A stretch of 64,000 bases of DNA from Mycobacterium sp. ELW1 (GCF_008329905.1 NZ_CP032155.1:5766001-5830000); one strand, 5' to 3'. Shown: positions 1 to 7,823, counted from the stretch's first letter. A program made the numbers and translations. Notes: generated by a model from the sequence alone, not told the origin.

Positions 1-1
1 C

Positions 2-505
2 AGTGTTGGACTGCTCCTGCTGCGCGTCGTCCTCGGCCTGACTATGGCAGCGCACGGCTACAACAAGTTCTTCGGTGGCGGCCGGATCAAGGGGACCGCG
101 GGCTGGTTCGAAAACATCGGGATGAAGCCCGGCACGTTCCACGCGCGGGTCGCGGCGAGCACCGAGATGGCCGCGGGCATCGGCCTGGCGCTGGGACTGT
201 TGACGCCGATCCCGGCCGCGGGCTTCGTGGCGCTGATGCTCGTCGCGGCGTGGACGGTGCACCGGCACAACGGCTTCTTCATCGTCAAGGAAGGCTGGGA
301 GTACAACCTCATCCTGGCCACCGCCGCCGTCGCGATCGCCACGACCGGCGCAGGCAGATTCAGCCTGGATTACCTGCTGTTCCACCGCACCGACGTCTAC
401 CACTATCTGCGCGGGTGGTGGGGTCTGCTGATCGCGGTGGTGCTCGGCCTGACCGGCGGCATCGGTCAACTGGCGATCTTCTACCGCCCGCCCGCCAAGG
501 CCTGA
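2..505 (+). CDS. DoxX family membrane protein (5' end outside window)
   Basis: The reading frame is open from the first bases of the window, so the true start lies upstream; 167 residues are visible. The chain has about four hydrophobic segments: the LLLLRVVLGLTMAAHG opening, the GIGLALGLLTPIPAAGF and LMLVAAWTVH stretch, LILATAAVAIATTG, and LIAVVLGLTGGIGQLAIFY at the end. It also has the typical DoxX features: an early Gly-Tyr-Asn-Lys after the first helix, a GWFENIGM motif and a conserved FF(I/V)xxEGWEY(N) motif between helices. DoxX proteins are small inner-membrane proteins linked to redox and thiol stress in mycobacteria. The family call is firm; the specific role is not. Confidence 0.85.
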   Translation, partial: SVGLLLLRVVLGLTMAAHGYNKFFGGGRIKGTAGWFENIGMKPGTFHARVAASTEMAAGIGLALGLLTPIPAAGFVALMLVAAWTVHRHNGFFIVKEGWEYNLILATAAVAIATTGAGRFSLDYLLFHRTDVYHYLRGWWGLLIAVVLGLTGGIGQLAIFYRPPAKA

Positions 506-701
506 CTGAGACCGTCTGGCAGTAGTGTCAAGACGAGCACGCCCGACGGTAAGGCCGTGGGCAATTCAAGCCTCTCAAATCTTGTCTCGATGCATCCGGC
601 ACTTACACCGCCCCCGAGCTGTCGGGTGGCCGGAGCGGATACCGCCAATTACTGACATGTCAAGTGCACTCAGACAACACGACCGCAGTCATCTCAGTGC
701 C

Positions 702-963
702 CTAGGCATGCCCGCATCTCCTGGACGACAACAAAACTGAGACCAGACATCTCTCGTCACCGCCGGGATCCCGGTACGTCTGCCCGTAGGCGCCCAGGGC
801 GTTGAGGCCGGCGTAAGCGGAGTCCATTCCCCACACCATGGTGCTCACACAGTCCGGCGGTTCGTAACGGTCGCCGGGATCCAGGACGGACACCCCGTGA
901 TCGGTCGCGCCGGCTTCCATCGCCTGTGATCCGACCAGGTCCTGGACGGTGTTGACGTTCTGA
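702..963 (-). pseudogene. Remnant of a PknH-like sensor-domain protein
   Basis: A minus-strand frame of about 85 codons reads like the middle of the mycobacterial secreted sensor domain (the PknH-type extracellular domain). It has a PPDCVSTMVWGMDSAYAG stretch, with the family's conserved Cys followed by a Tyr, and then GQTYRDPGG. There is no start codon with a ribosome site, no signal peptide and no family C-terminus, so the gene is broken. The 196 bases to its left (506-701), up to the DoxX gene, hold nothing I can recognise. The call rests on motif memory and is tentative. Confidence 0.4.
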
Positions 964-973
964 CAGCGCCACC

Positions 974-1147
974 TTGTGGCGGGCCGCGACGTGGGGTGTA
1001 CTTCTCGCCGTGCAGCCGGTCCTCGGCGCCGCGATCGGTCTGCAACGTGCCATGGTGTCGGTCGAGCTGGTCGATCCGCGGGGCCGACTCGCACCGATCG
1101 CCGCCGCCGCGGCGGCCGCGATCCTGGCGGCAGGAGTCGCAGTGACC
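974..1147 (+). pseudogene. Possible membrane-protein fragment cut by the IS21 left end
   Basis: A short plus-strand frame from a TTG codon encodes two hydrophobic stretches separated by about 20 polar residues; the second is a run of Ala, Ile and Leu. It runs straight into the terminal repeat of the IS21 element without a stop, as expected for a gene interrupted by insertion. An in-frame stop at 953-955 limits it upstream. No family is recognised. High-GC DNA gives Ala-rich false frames, so this is a weak call. Confidence 0.25.
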
Positions 1148-1149
1148 GC

Positions 1150-1191
1150 GCTCACTGAAATTCCCCACTGACGCTCACTGAAATTCCCCAC
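1150..1191 (+). repeat. Tandem terminal repeats at the IS21 left end
   Basis: Two identical 19-nt copies of GCTCACTGAAATTCCCCAC lie at 1150-1168 and 1173-1191, a 23-nt period. A diverged inverted copy marks the right end. In IS21 elements, repeated terminal motifs bind the IstA transposase. Confidence 0.8.
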
Positions 1192-1279
1192 CCGTGTGGC
1201 TCCGCCGAGAAGGGCGGGCCTCCTTCGATGCTGCTGGTGTCTGACGCCAGTTGCTTCGTCGAAGGAGGCCCGCTTTCTC

Positions 1280-2641
1280 ATGCTCACATGGGAGGACGAT
1301 GTGGAAGTACATGCCCTGGCCAAGCGTGGTTGGACGATCTCGGCGATCGCCCGTCACACTGGCTTCGACCGCAAGACGGTCCGCAAGTATCTGGCCGGCG
1401 ACGGCACCCCGGGGGTCCGCGCCCGGCCCGACCCGGATCCGTTCGATCCGTTCGTCGACTACGTGGTCGCGAGGCTGACCGAGGACCCTCATCTGTGGGC
1501 CCGCACCCTCTACGACGAACTTGAGGAGCTGGGGTTCGGCCTGTCGTATCAGAGCCTGACCCGCAACATCCGCGCCCGGGATCTGCGGCCTGTCTGTGAG
1601 GCGTGCCGGACCGCCACGCAGCGTCCGAACGCGGTGATCCCACACCCGCCGGGTGAGGAAACCCAATGGGATTGGCTGGAATTGCCCGATCCACCGGCAT
1701 CGTGGGGGTGGGGCAAGACCGCGCACCTGCTGGTCGGATCGCTGGCGCATTCCGGGAAGTGGCGCGGCTATTTGGCGCCGAGTGAGGATCAGCCACACCT
1801 GGTCGCCGGCCTGGACCGCATCAGCCGTGGTCTGGGCGGGTGCACTCGGGTGTGGCGGTTTGACCGGATGGCCACGGTGTGTGACCCCGGTAGCGGGCGG
1901 GTGACCGCGTCGTTCGCCGGGGTGGCCAAGCACTACGGCGTCTCGGTGGCGATCTGCCCGGCTCGGCGCGGCAACCGCAAGGGTGTGGTGGAAAAGGTTA
2001 ATCACACCGCCGCCCAACGCTGGTGGCGCACCCTGGCCGACGAGGCCACCCCTGAGCAGGCCCAGGCAAGCCTGGATCGTTTCGTCCGGGTCCGTGGTGA
2101 CACCCGACTGCGGGCCACCGCAGATGGGCCGACCGCGGTCGCCGTGGTCGCCACAACGGAGCCCCTGCACCCCGTGCCGGCGCAGGCGTATCCGGTGATC
2201 GTGGCCGAGGCCCGCACCGCATCGCGCCAGGCGATGGTGTCCTACCGCGGCAACCGCTACTCGGTGCCCCCGGAACTGGCCGCCGCCAATGTGGTGGTGT
2301 CACATCCGGTCGGCGGGCAGTTCTGCGACATCGCCACCACGAGCGGGATCGTGATCGCCCGCCACCGCATGGCCGCTGACGGGCTCGGGGTGATGGTGCG
2401 TGACAGCGGGCATGTGATCGCCCTGGATGCCGTGGCAATGGCCACCGCGGCGACCGGGCGGCCACACCGCCGCAAGGAACGCATCCCACCCGGGCCGGCT
2501 GCCAAAGCCGCTGCCGCACAACTACTTCACCTCAAACAGCCATCCGTCACAACTATTGGATCTTCCACTCCGTCAACCGATTCCACCGTGATCGATCTGT
2601 CCGTTTACGAGCGGGCCGCCCAGAACAGGACCATCCAATGA
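1280..2641 (+). CDS. istA: IS21 family transposase IstA
   Basis: DDE transposase that cuts and joins the ends of the IS21 element; it works with IstB. The protein (453 residues from the ATG at 1280) opens with a helix-turn-helix (about residues 8-40, GWTISAIARHTGFDRKTVRKY). The DDE core has its first Asp in TQWDWLEL, the second in RMATVCDPGSGR and the Glu in NRKGVVEKVNH. A C-terminal beta-rich stretch (YRGNRYSVPPELA) matches the usual IstA domain. A frame extends upstream to 1196, but those residues cross the IS end region and are unlike IstA, so the ATG at 1280 is preferred. The stop overlaps the istB start (ATGA). The gene looks intact, while its partner istB is broken. Confidence 0.93.
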   Translation: MLTWEDDVEVHALAKRGWTISAIARHTGFDRKTVRKYLAGDGTPGVRARPDPDPFDPFVDYVVARLTEDPHLWARTLYDELEELGFGLSYQSLTRNIRARDLRPVCEACRTATQRPNAVIPHPPGEETQWDWLELPDPPASWGWGKTAHLLVGSLAHSGKWRGYLAPSEDQPHLVAGLDRISRGLGGCTRVWRFDRMATVCDPGSGRVTASFAGVAKHYGVSVAICPARRGNRKGVVEKVNHTAAQRWWRTLADEATPEQAQASLDRFVRVRGDTRLRATADGPTAVAVVATTEPLHPVPAQAYPVIVAEARTASRQAMVSYRGNRYSVPPELAAANVVVSHPVGGQFCDIATTSGIVIARHRMAADGLGVMVRDSGHVIALDAVAMATAATGRPHRRKERIPPGPAAKAAAAQLLHLKQPSVTTIGSSTPSTDSTVIDLSVYERAAQNRTIQ

Positions 2642-3308
2642 CCCCCACGCCACCCAACGCCATGACCGCCACGCAGGAGTCGCCGTCGGCGGCGGCGAGC
2701 CGCTATCAGCAGCTGCGCTCGCACCTGGCCGAACTCAAACTCACTGCGGCCGCCGAGGCGCTGCCCGCGGTGCTCGACCAGGCCACCGCCGAAGGCCTGT
2801 CGGTGACCGTCGCGTTGGAGCGGCTGCTGGCCGTCGAGGTCGAGGCCAGCACCGCACGCCGACTGGCTGGCCGGTTGCGGTTCGCCTGCCTGCCCACCCC
2901 GGCCACCCTGGCCGACTTTGATGTCGATGCCGCCGCCGGCATCGACCGCAAGCTCATCGACGAACTGGGCACCTGCCGCTACCTGGAAAGCGCGACCAAC
3001 ATTCTGCTCATTGGACCACCCGGTACCGGAAAGACGCATCTGTCCGTCGGATTAGCACGAGCTGCAGCACATGCCGGCTACCGGACCTACTTCACCACCG
3101 CGGCCGATCTGGCCGCCCGGTGTCACCGCGCCGCGATCGAGGGACGCTGGGCCACCACCATGCGGTTCTACGCCGGCCCGACACTGCTGGTGATCGACGA
3201 ACTGGGGTACCTACCACTGCCCGCCGAAGCCGCTTCAGCGTTGTTTCAGGTGGTCTCACAACGATATTTGAAGACCAGCATCGTCATCACCACCAACCGC
3301 GGAGTGGG
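2638..3308 (+). pseudogene. istB: IstB helper ATPase, 5' part (gene split by insertion)
   Basis: AAA+ ATPase that selects targets and activates IstA. The N-terminal helical domain, Walker A (GPPGTGKTHLS), Walker B (LLVIDELGYLP) and the sensor-1 TTNR are all present. IstB normally continues after NRGV with a WGE(I)xxD motif and about 55 more residues. Here the frame goes instead into foreign sequence and stops at 3354 after about 15 unrelated codons. The missing C-terminus is found 3.25 kb downstream at 6558-6731. The precise breakpoint near 3308 is inferred from where IstB similarity ends. Confidence 0.85.
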
Positions 3309-3314
3309 AAAAGC

Positions 3315-3324
3315 GCACTTGTTC
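3315..3324 (+). repeat. Left inner inverted repeat of the nested element
   Basis: GCACTTGTTC here matches the complement of 6537-6546 (GCACATGTTC) at 9 of 10 positions. It also forms half of a local palindrome, GTTC-ACGC-GAAC (3321-3332). It could be a recombinase-binding arm next to the crossover site; this is inferred from position and symmetry only. Confidence 0.45.
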
Positions 3325-3373
3325 ACGCGAACCTGTGCGGAAGTGGCGTCGTAATGTGACACGTTCGCACCTG

Positions 3374-5005
3374 TCAGGGTTCAGCGAGCTGCTCGGGCAA
3401 TCGGCCATCGTCGAGGTGATCGGCGAGGTAGATCATCGCTCCTTCGGGTCTCATCCCGAATGCTGCCGCGACGAGTTTCGGGTCGATCGTGTTGACCAGA
3501 TCGGCCAGCCGAGTGCTGCGCAGCATCTTGGGTGGCAGACCGCATGGATCGAGCAGGTGACTCATGTATGCCTCGGACGCCGGTCGCCGGTCGGCTTTGG
3601 TGCCGCGGGTGACGATCACGTGCGGGTTGTTGGTGCGCAGGGTCTCGCGGTGATCGAGGCTGCGTTGCAGAGCGATCCAGCTGACCGGGTCCAGCGGCAC
3701 GGGGTGGGGGCGCTTGCCGAGCCGGATCGAGCGATCACTGGTGTCGATGTGGTCGACCTGCAGCAGCCGCAGCTCACGGCTGGAGGCACCGTGCAATATG
3801 GCAAGGAGTCCGAAGAGGGCCTCGTGCGGGTGCGCGGCAGGGTCGGCGCTCCAGCGGCGAAACAGGGTGCGTTGCTGGGTGATGGCGACGGTGCGGCCGC
3901 GAAATCCCCTGTGACGCTTGGCCGACATGCCGCGCGTCGGGTCGATGAGCACCGCACGGTAGTTGCGTGCGAATCGGAAGAATTGGCCCAATACAGTCAG
4001 GCGTCGCGCTCGGGTGTTCGGCAGTCCGGCGAGGAACGCCTCGATATCGGTGACGTCAACGAGTGCCCAATCCTGTTTGCCGCGGTGGGTATCGAGGAAA
4101 CAGGCGAGGTCGCGCACTATCGTCAACGCTGACTCGATGGTGCGGTCGGTGCGGGGCCGGGTGCCCGCACGCCGGGCCCGGTCGCGGGCGTGCAGCATGG
4201 ATTCGGCGAAGGCCGCGACAGCGGCGCGCATCGGAGCCGGGGTGGCATCGATCCGTTTCTTGCGCCGTCCAGCGGCGAGCCTCTGGTCCTGGTCGGTGGC
4301 CATCGCCAGTCCACGCTCGGTGAAGAACGTCTCCAGGGCACGCGCCAGTGATCCCATCGACCGGCCGGGCCGGCGGGCTCGCTCGAGCACGCTTTGCGGG
4401 TGGTTGGGGTGTTCGTCTTCGAGAAGTCGAGCAAGCGTGGTGATCAACCTGCAGGCGCGAGCGGGACAGTGATGGGCGGCCAGATGCGCGACGAAGTCGT
4501 CGAGCCAGTCCGGTGGTTCGGCGAGCCCAGCGGCCAGGGTCTCGCCGCGTACGAACGGCCGGTCGGGGTGGCGCTGCCAGCATCGCCCGCACATACCGCG
4601 CCCGGCGTGGCGGCGCAGCTCACCGCAGGACACACAGATGCGGGGCGGCTCCTTTGGCGGGCCGGGCCGCGAGCACCGGCCACACCACCCAGTCGAGCGG
4701 AGATAGCCGGGCTTTGCGCAGCGCGGGCACGCCGATTTCGCAGCGGCGAGCGCGGCCCGCTTCTGGCACGGCCGACACACCGTCTCACCGCGGAATTTGA
4801 TCGGTCCGCCGCATTCGCGGCAGCGGCGTGAGCACAGCACGCACCGGCCCGTCTCCGGAATCAACACCCGGCCCTGGCCGCAGCCCGGGCATCGCGCCTT
4901 GGCCGCCTGCTCTCGTAACCGGCGGGTGCACCGGCAGCAGTGCTCGCGGCCGATGTATCCGACCGGTGCGCCGCAGTCGAGGCAGTCTCGTTGCCGTTTC
5001 CCCAT
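3374..5005 (-). CDS. Zinc-ribbon protein with degenerate tyrosine-recombinase domain (TnpB-like)
   Basis: The protein has 543 residues from the ATG at 5005; another ATG lies 9 nt upstream. The first 145 or so residues hold at least four zinc-ribbon-like pairs of CxxC motifs (CLDCG, CCRC, CPGCG, CVLC, CRECGG, CPRC, CVSCG, CGRC). The last 200 residues resemble a phage-integrase catalytic domain. The box I Arg is replaced (GASSREL instead of GLRxSEL), a Lys sits in IRLGKR, box II reads KMLRSTR instead of HxLRH, the second His is Met (AFGMR), and the nucleophile-position Tyr is kept (AMIYLADH). It therefore probably binds DNA or assists its partner rather than cutting alone. Position and size recall TnpB of Tn554. 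It starts 34 nt after the HTH gene. Confidence 0.7.
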   Translation of the reverse strand: MGKRQRDCLDCGAPVGYIGREHCCRCTRRLREQAAKARCPGCGQGRVLIPETGRCVLCSRRCRECGGPIKFRGETVCRPCQKRAALAAAKSACPRCAKPGYLRSTGWCGRCSRPGPPKEPPRICVSCGELRRHAGRGMCGRCWQRHPDRPFVRGETLAAGLAEPPDWLDDFVAHLAAHHCPARACRLITTLARLLEDEHPNHPQSVLERARRPGRSMGSLARALETFFTERGLAMATDQDQRLAAGRRKKRIDATPAPMRAAVAAFAESMLHARDRARRAGTRPRTDRTIESALTIVRDLACFLDTHRGKQDWALVDVTDIEAFLAGLPNTRARRLTVLGQFFRFARNYRAVLIDPTRGMSAKRHRGFRGRTVAITQQRTLFRRWSADPAAHPHEALFGLLAILHGASSRELRLLQVDHIDTSDRSIRLGKRPHPVPLDPVSWIALQRSLDHRETLRTNNPHVIVTRGTKADRRPASEAYMSHLLDPCGLPPKMLRSTRLADLVNTIDPKLVAAAFGMRPEGAMIYLADHLDDGRLPEQLAEP

Positions 5006-5039
5006 CAGCCGCAACCCGTTCTAACCCTTGAGTGGGGCC

Positions 5040-5354
5040 CTACATTGGCGGCATCGACCGACCCCGCGCGGTGGCGGTCTTGGGCTCTGAGACAACTGGG
5101 CGCGGCGATGGCGCGATCTGTTCGACTGGGGTGGTGTCGATCTCGAACAAGTCATCTGCGGTGCAGTCCAGCGCGGTGCATAAGGCGATCAGCGTCGAGA
5201 GCTTGATCTGGGTGGGCTCTTTGGTCAACAGCGCTGACACCGACGCCGCTGATAACTCCAGACCCGCTCGCTCGGCCAGTAGCCGCCGCAGCTCGGTGCC
5301 GGTCCAGACCTCGCGCTGGGCCGCGGCCATCCGTAGCCGCCATCGAATCTTCAT
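5040..5354 (-). CDS. Small XRE-type HTH protein of the recombinase trio
   Basis: 104 residues from the ATG at 5354, which overlaps the recombinase stop by 4 nt, so the two are translationally coupled. Residues 15-70 read as an XRE-type helix-turn-helix: TGTELRRLLAERAG, then LSAASVSALLTK, then LSTLIALCTALDCTADDLFE, which is the classic end of a Cro/CI-like domain. The tail is Pro- and Arg-rich. It probably controls the element or acts as an accessory DNA-binding factor. A frame runs upstream to 5471, but that part overlaps the recombinase and looks non-coding. Confidence 0.75.
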   Translation of the reverse strand: MKIRWRLRMAAAQREVWTGTELRRLLAERAGLELSAASVSALLTKEPTQIKLSTLIALCTALDCTADDLFEIDTTPVEQIAPSPRPVVSEPKTATARGRSMPPM

Positions 5355-6418
5355 GCCGTCCCGTCCTCTCCGCTCAGCTCGGCCAGCGTCGAGGTGACCG
5401 CACGCCGGTAGGCGTCCTCGATGAATGTCGCCGACGGCCGCACATACCGCATCGTCGAGCTCACCGTCCAATGCCCCAACAGCTGTTGAATCGCAACCAG
5501 ATCCACACCGCGCTCATAGTTGTGAGTAGCGCAGGCCCGGCGCAGCGCGTGCGGGCTGAACCGCTCGGTCGCCGGCCGGCCCTCCAGCTCCATCAGATAT
5601 CGCAGCCGATTGCGGATCGTGCCACGATGCAATGGGCCGCCGGACTCGTCGGCGAACAGCACCGGCGAGTCCGGGAACTTCGGGCGCACATCGGCCAGAA
5701 ACCAGCGCAACAACACCTCCAGCCCGTCCAACATCGGTACCCACCGCGGCCGGGGACCGGACATGTGGGCAGCCTTGCCGAACCGCACGTGCAACTTACC
5801 GAACGGTCCACGATCGAAATGCACGTCCGGAATCTCCAGCAGCGCAGACTCTTCCGACCGCAACCCAGCGTGATACAGCGTCCGGAACATCGCGTAGTCC
5901 CGCGCGGCCGGACCGTACTTGCGGGCGGTGGCGATCCTCGACTTCAGGAACTCGAAGAACTCGCTCACCCGCTCCGGGGTCGGCGGCGCCGCGACTGCCG
6001 GCGAGTCGTCACCCACGTGCCGGGAGGCGTTGAACTCGTCCACCGGGCATACCAACCGCGTCCCGAACATGGCCTCGATCTCAGCAGCCTTGCGGGTCTG
6101 CAGAAACCGATGGAACCCCTTGAAGATCTGCACGTACTCTCGGCGCGTCGACGCCGCTCGCCCCGCCATCGCCAGCTCGCCGACCACCCGATCGATGTCC
6201 TCACTGGTGACCTCCCACGCCGGACGCCCCAGCGCCGCCAACGTCCGCTCCAACAACCCAATATCATTGTCGATCGTCACCAGGCTGAATCCTCGAGCAT
6301 GCCACGACGCCACGAACGCATCGACGCATTCACGTTGAAACACAACAGGATCGGCAGAAATAGGCTCGACCGGTGCGGCGCCACCGGGAATCAGCCGCAG
6401 ACCCTCCACTAGCCGCAC
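5351..6418 (-). CDS. Tyrosine recombinase/integrase (TnpA-like)
   Basis: 355 residues. The N-terminal SAM-like core-binding domain spans about residues 25-125 (FVASWHARGFSLVTIDND, then RREYVQIFKGFHRFL). The catalytic domain follows with all signature residues: Arg in HAGLRSEES, Lys in the beta-hairpin LHVRFGK, HALRR box, LLGHW and the nucleophile Tyr in TMRYVRP. It should catalyse insertion and excision of the nested element. It is the first gene of the trio and overlaps the HTH gene. About 140 bp separate its start from the element's right edge, leaving room for a promoter and the recombination site. Confidence 0.9.
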   Translation of the reverse strand: MRLVEGLRLIPGGAAPVEPISADPVVFQRECVDAFVASWHARGFSLVTIDNDIGLLERTLAALGRPAWEVTSEDIDRVVGELAMAGRAASTRREYVQIFKGFHRFLQTRKAAEIEAMFGTRLVCPVDEFNASRHVGDDSPAVAAPPTPERVSEFFEFLKSRIATARKYGPAARDYAMFRTLYHAGLRSEESALLEIPDVHFDRGPFGKLHVRFGKAAHMSGPRPRWVPMLDGLEVLLRWFLADVRPKFPDSPVLFADESGGPLHRGTIRNRLRYLMELEGRPATERFSPHALRRACATHNYERGVDLVAIQQLLGHWTVSSTMRYVRPSATFIEDAYRRAVTSTLAELSGEDGTA

Positions 6419-6536
6419 ACCTTCTTCTCACCTAACTGGTTAAGGCAGCACCTAATATATCGCGACCACGCCTTGAAGATCGGCAAGACACGCAGACCAG
6501 TCGAAAGCCCAGCTAGCAGGGCAAAACGGTCACAAC

Positions 6537-6546
6537 GAACATGTGC
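6537..6546 (-). repeat. Right inner inverted repeat of the nested element
   Basis: GAACATGTGC on the plus strand; its complement matches the left repeat at 3315-3324 in 9 of 10 bases. It lies about 11 nt inside the point where istB coding resumes. Confidence 0.45.
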
Positions 6547-6557
6547 CAGCTCCAGTT

Positions 6558-6731
6558 GCATGGGGCGAGATCCTCGGCGACACCACCGTGGCCGCCGCCA
6601 TGCTCGACCGCCTGCTGCATCGCTCGGTGGTCATCAACCTCGACGGCGAGTCCTACCGACTACGCGACCACCACGCCGCCGCGGAAACCCTGCGCCGAAC
6701 CACCACCAGAACCCGCCAACAACTACACTGA
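6558..6731 (+). pseudogene. istB: IstB helper ATPase, 3' part (displaced C-terminus)
   Basis: The frame encodes AWGEILGDTTVAAAMLDRLL and then a GESYRLRDH stretch, which is the standard IstB C-terminal region (WGE, lid helix, GxSYR). It directly continues the ATPase interrupted near 3308. Any product starting at the local GTG (6543) would lack the ATP site and be useless. It ends 14 nt before the IS21 right terminal repeat, the expected place. Confidence 0.88.
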
Positions 6732-6744
6732 CCGCTGCTCACAG

Positions 6745-6763
6745 GTGAGGAATTTCGGCGAGC
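6745..6763 (-). repeat. Right terminal inverted repeat of the IS21 element
   Basis: The complement reads GCTCGCCGAAATTCCTCAC. It matches the left-end repeat GCTCACTGAAATTCCCCAC at 16 of 19 positions and marks the right edge of the IS. Confidence 0.75.
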
Positions 6764-6767
6764 ACAC

Positions 6768-6998
6768 CTGAGGACATTCGATGAGCGCCGTCAGAATGCG
6801 CAACCGCCGGACACTCCCGAGTGGGAGGAGTCGTTGAAATCCCTTGACGTCGTGGTTGCGAACACTCCTGAGCATCATCTCCCCTTCTCAGTAGCTTTCA
6901 GCGTTCCCGTCGCCTTGGACCTGGTCGAGGAGTGGGTGGCTGAGCATCGCCGATTGCCGATGGCTGGAGTAATGGTCAACGGCGATGACTTCTACTAG
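6768..6998 (+). pseudogene. 3' remnant of an unknown gene truncated by the IS21 element
   Basis: An open frame begins inside the IS right end (after the stop at 6729-6731) and runs to a TAG at 6996. It has no ATG for its first 60 codons. The translation is well mixed, not GC-shadow-like: it includes TPEWEESLKSLDVVVANTPE, then VALDLVEEWVAEHRRLP, and ends GVMVNGDDFY. That composition suggests a real protein C-terminus cut off by the IS. No family recognised. The 5' part is not seen left of the IS. Confidence 0.45.
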
Positions 6999-7212
6999 GC
7001 ATAGGGGTGTGGGGGGTACCCCCGCTAGCGTTGAAAGCTTCGCCTCGAACGGCCAGCGCCTCCTCTCTCTGACGTGGCTGGCACAGGCCGCAGGTGCTGG
7101 GGGCCTACGAAACGCCGCCGACAGACTTGAACGTGTCTACAAGGACACGGTGCATCTTCTGCAGCGCATCGCCGTCAACCATCAGAGCTTCGCAAGCCGA
7201 TACGGCGTCTAG
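6985..7212 (+). CDS. Hypothetical small protein
   Basis: A 75-codon frame starting 14 nt inside the end of the preceding remnant. Its second half is amphipathic and helix-like (LRNAADRLERVYKDTVHLLQ, then IAVNHQSFASRYGV). No clear ribosome site and no family recognised. It may be a real small gene or the tail of another decayed gene. Confidence 0.35.
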   Translation: MTSTRHRGVGGTPASVESFASNGQRLLSLTWLAQAAGAGGLRNAADRLERVYKDTVHLLQRIAVNHQSFASRYGV

Positions 7213-7293
7213 CGGGTAACCGTCGATGCCAGCCGCATTTTCGTCGGCGGCTCGGTCTTCGGCTCGTTTGTGGAGCCCATAAATCTCCGCTTC

Positions 7294-7593
7294 TTATCGA
7301 GCAGATACGCCTGTTGAGCGATGATGTTGCAGGACCCGCTGCTCCATCTCCCAGACCTTCGAGGCCGTCGAAAGGGAGCGACCTGAATCTGGCCGTCGAT
7401 AGAGGCTCTCGTCGTACCAGGTGAGAAGCTCGCTCTGTCTGCTTGACGAGAGTTGAAGCAAGTGCCCTGTGAGCTCGATTAGTTTGTTCCGCCTCCACGC
7501 CGAGTATTCGAGCGATCTGGCAGCTCGATGTGAGTAGAACACGCCGAAAATCGACACGAGGATCGCCAATGTCGCGAGCAGCGTCGCCGCCAT
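7294..7593 (-). CDS. Small single-span membrane protein, unknown
   Basis: 99 residues starting from an ATG. Residues 3-20 form a transmembrane helix or signal anchor (LLATLAILVSIFGVFY). A basic and polar cytoplasmic part follows with several Trp and Arg residues (SAWRRNKLIELTGHLLQL, then WEMEQRVLQHH). The composition is lower in GC than in neighbouring core genes, like the rest of 6.8-10.3 kb. No family recognised. Confidence 0.5.
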   Translation of the reverse strand: MAATLLATLAILVSIFGVFYSHRAARSLEYSAWRRNKLIELTGHLLQLSSSRQSELLTWYDESLYRRPDSGRSLSTASKVWEMEQRVLQHHRSTGVSAR

Positions 7594-7823
7594 CTTTCAA
7601 AGGCTACGGGGCAAGTACTATTCGAGCAGCCCTGAGGTCTGCAGCCCGCCCGCAGTAGCGCCGACAGCCGCCATCAATAACCGGCGTCGCCAATGCCTTG
7701 ACCTGCTAGTTCTTCGCGTCCCCAACGTAATCAACGGTGAAACGGCCAAGTTGTCTCGTTCGCATCGAGTAGTTCACCGAAACTCCAGGCACCGGATAAC
7801 CCGACTAGAGTGACTACGGGCGA
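7594..7823. other. Intergenic stretch without recognisable features
   Basis: About 230 bases between two small minus-strand genes. I see no coding frame, RNA gene or strong repeat in it. Confidence 0.5.

Larger units (their letters stand above)
3309..6557 (-). mobile_element. Nested element with recombinase / HTH / zinc-ribbon recombinase-like trio
   Basis: About 3.25 kb inserted into istB. It carries three minus-strand genes in a tight operon: a canonical tyrosine recombinase (5351-6418), a small HTH protein (5040-5354, overlapping by 4 nt) and a zinc-ribbon protein with a degenerate tyrosine-recombinase domain (3374-5005). The layout recalls Tn554-type tnpA/tnpB/tnpC modules and other recombinase-only elements. 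An imperfect inverted repeat lies just inside each edge (3315-3324 and 6537-6546). No cargo gene is visible. The edges are known to within a few bases, because they are set by where istB coding stops and resumes. Confidence 0.75.
1150..6763 (+). mobile_element. IS21-family insertion sequence, interrupted by a nested element
   Basis: The element has an istA-istB pair with the family's 4-nt overlap. Its ends are imperfect inverted repeats: 1173-1191 reads GCTCACTGAAATTCCCCAC and the complement of 6745-6763 reads GCTCGCCGAAATTCCTCAC. An identical second copy of the left repeat sits at 1150-1168; IS21 elements are known for repeated terminal sites. The 3' end of istB lies at 6558-6731, next to the right end, so the element was about 2.4 kb before a 3.25-kb insertion split it. 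I could not fix a target duplication by eye. Confidence 0.85.
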
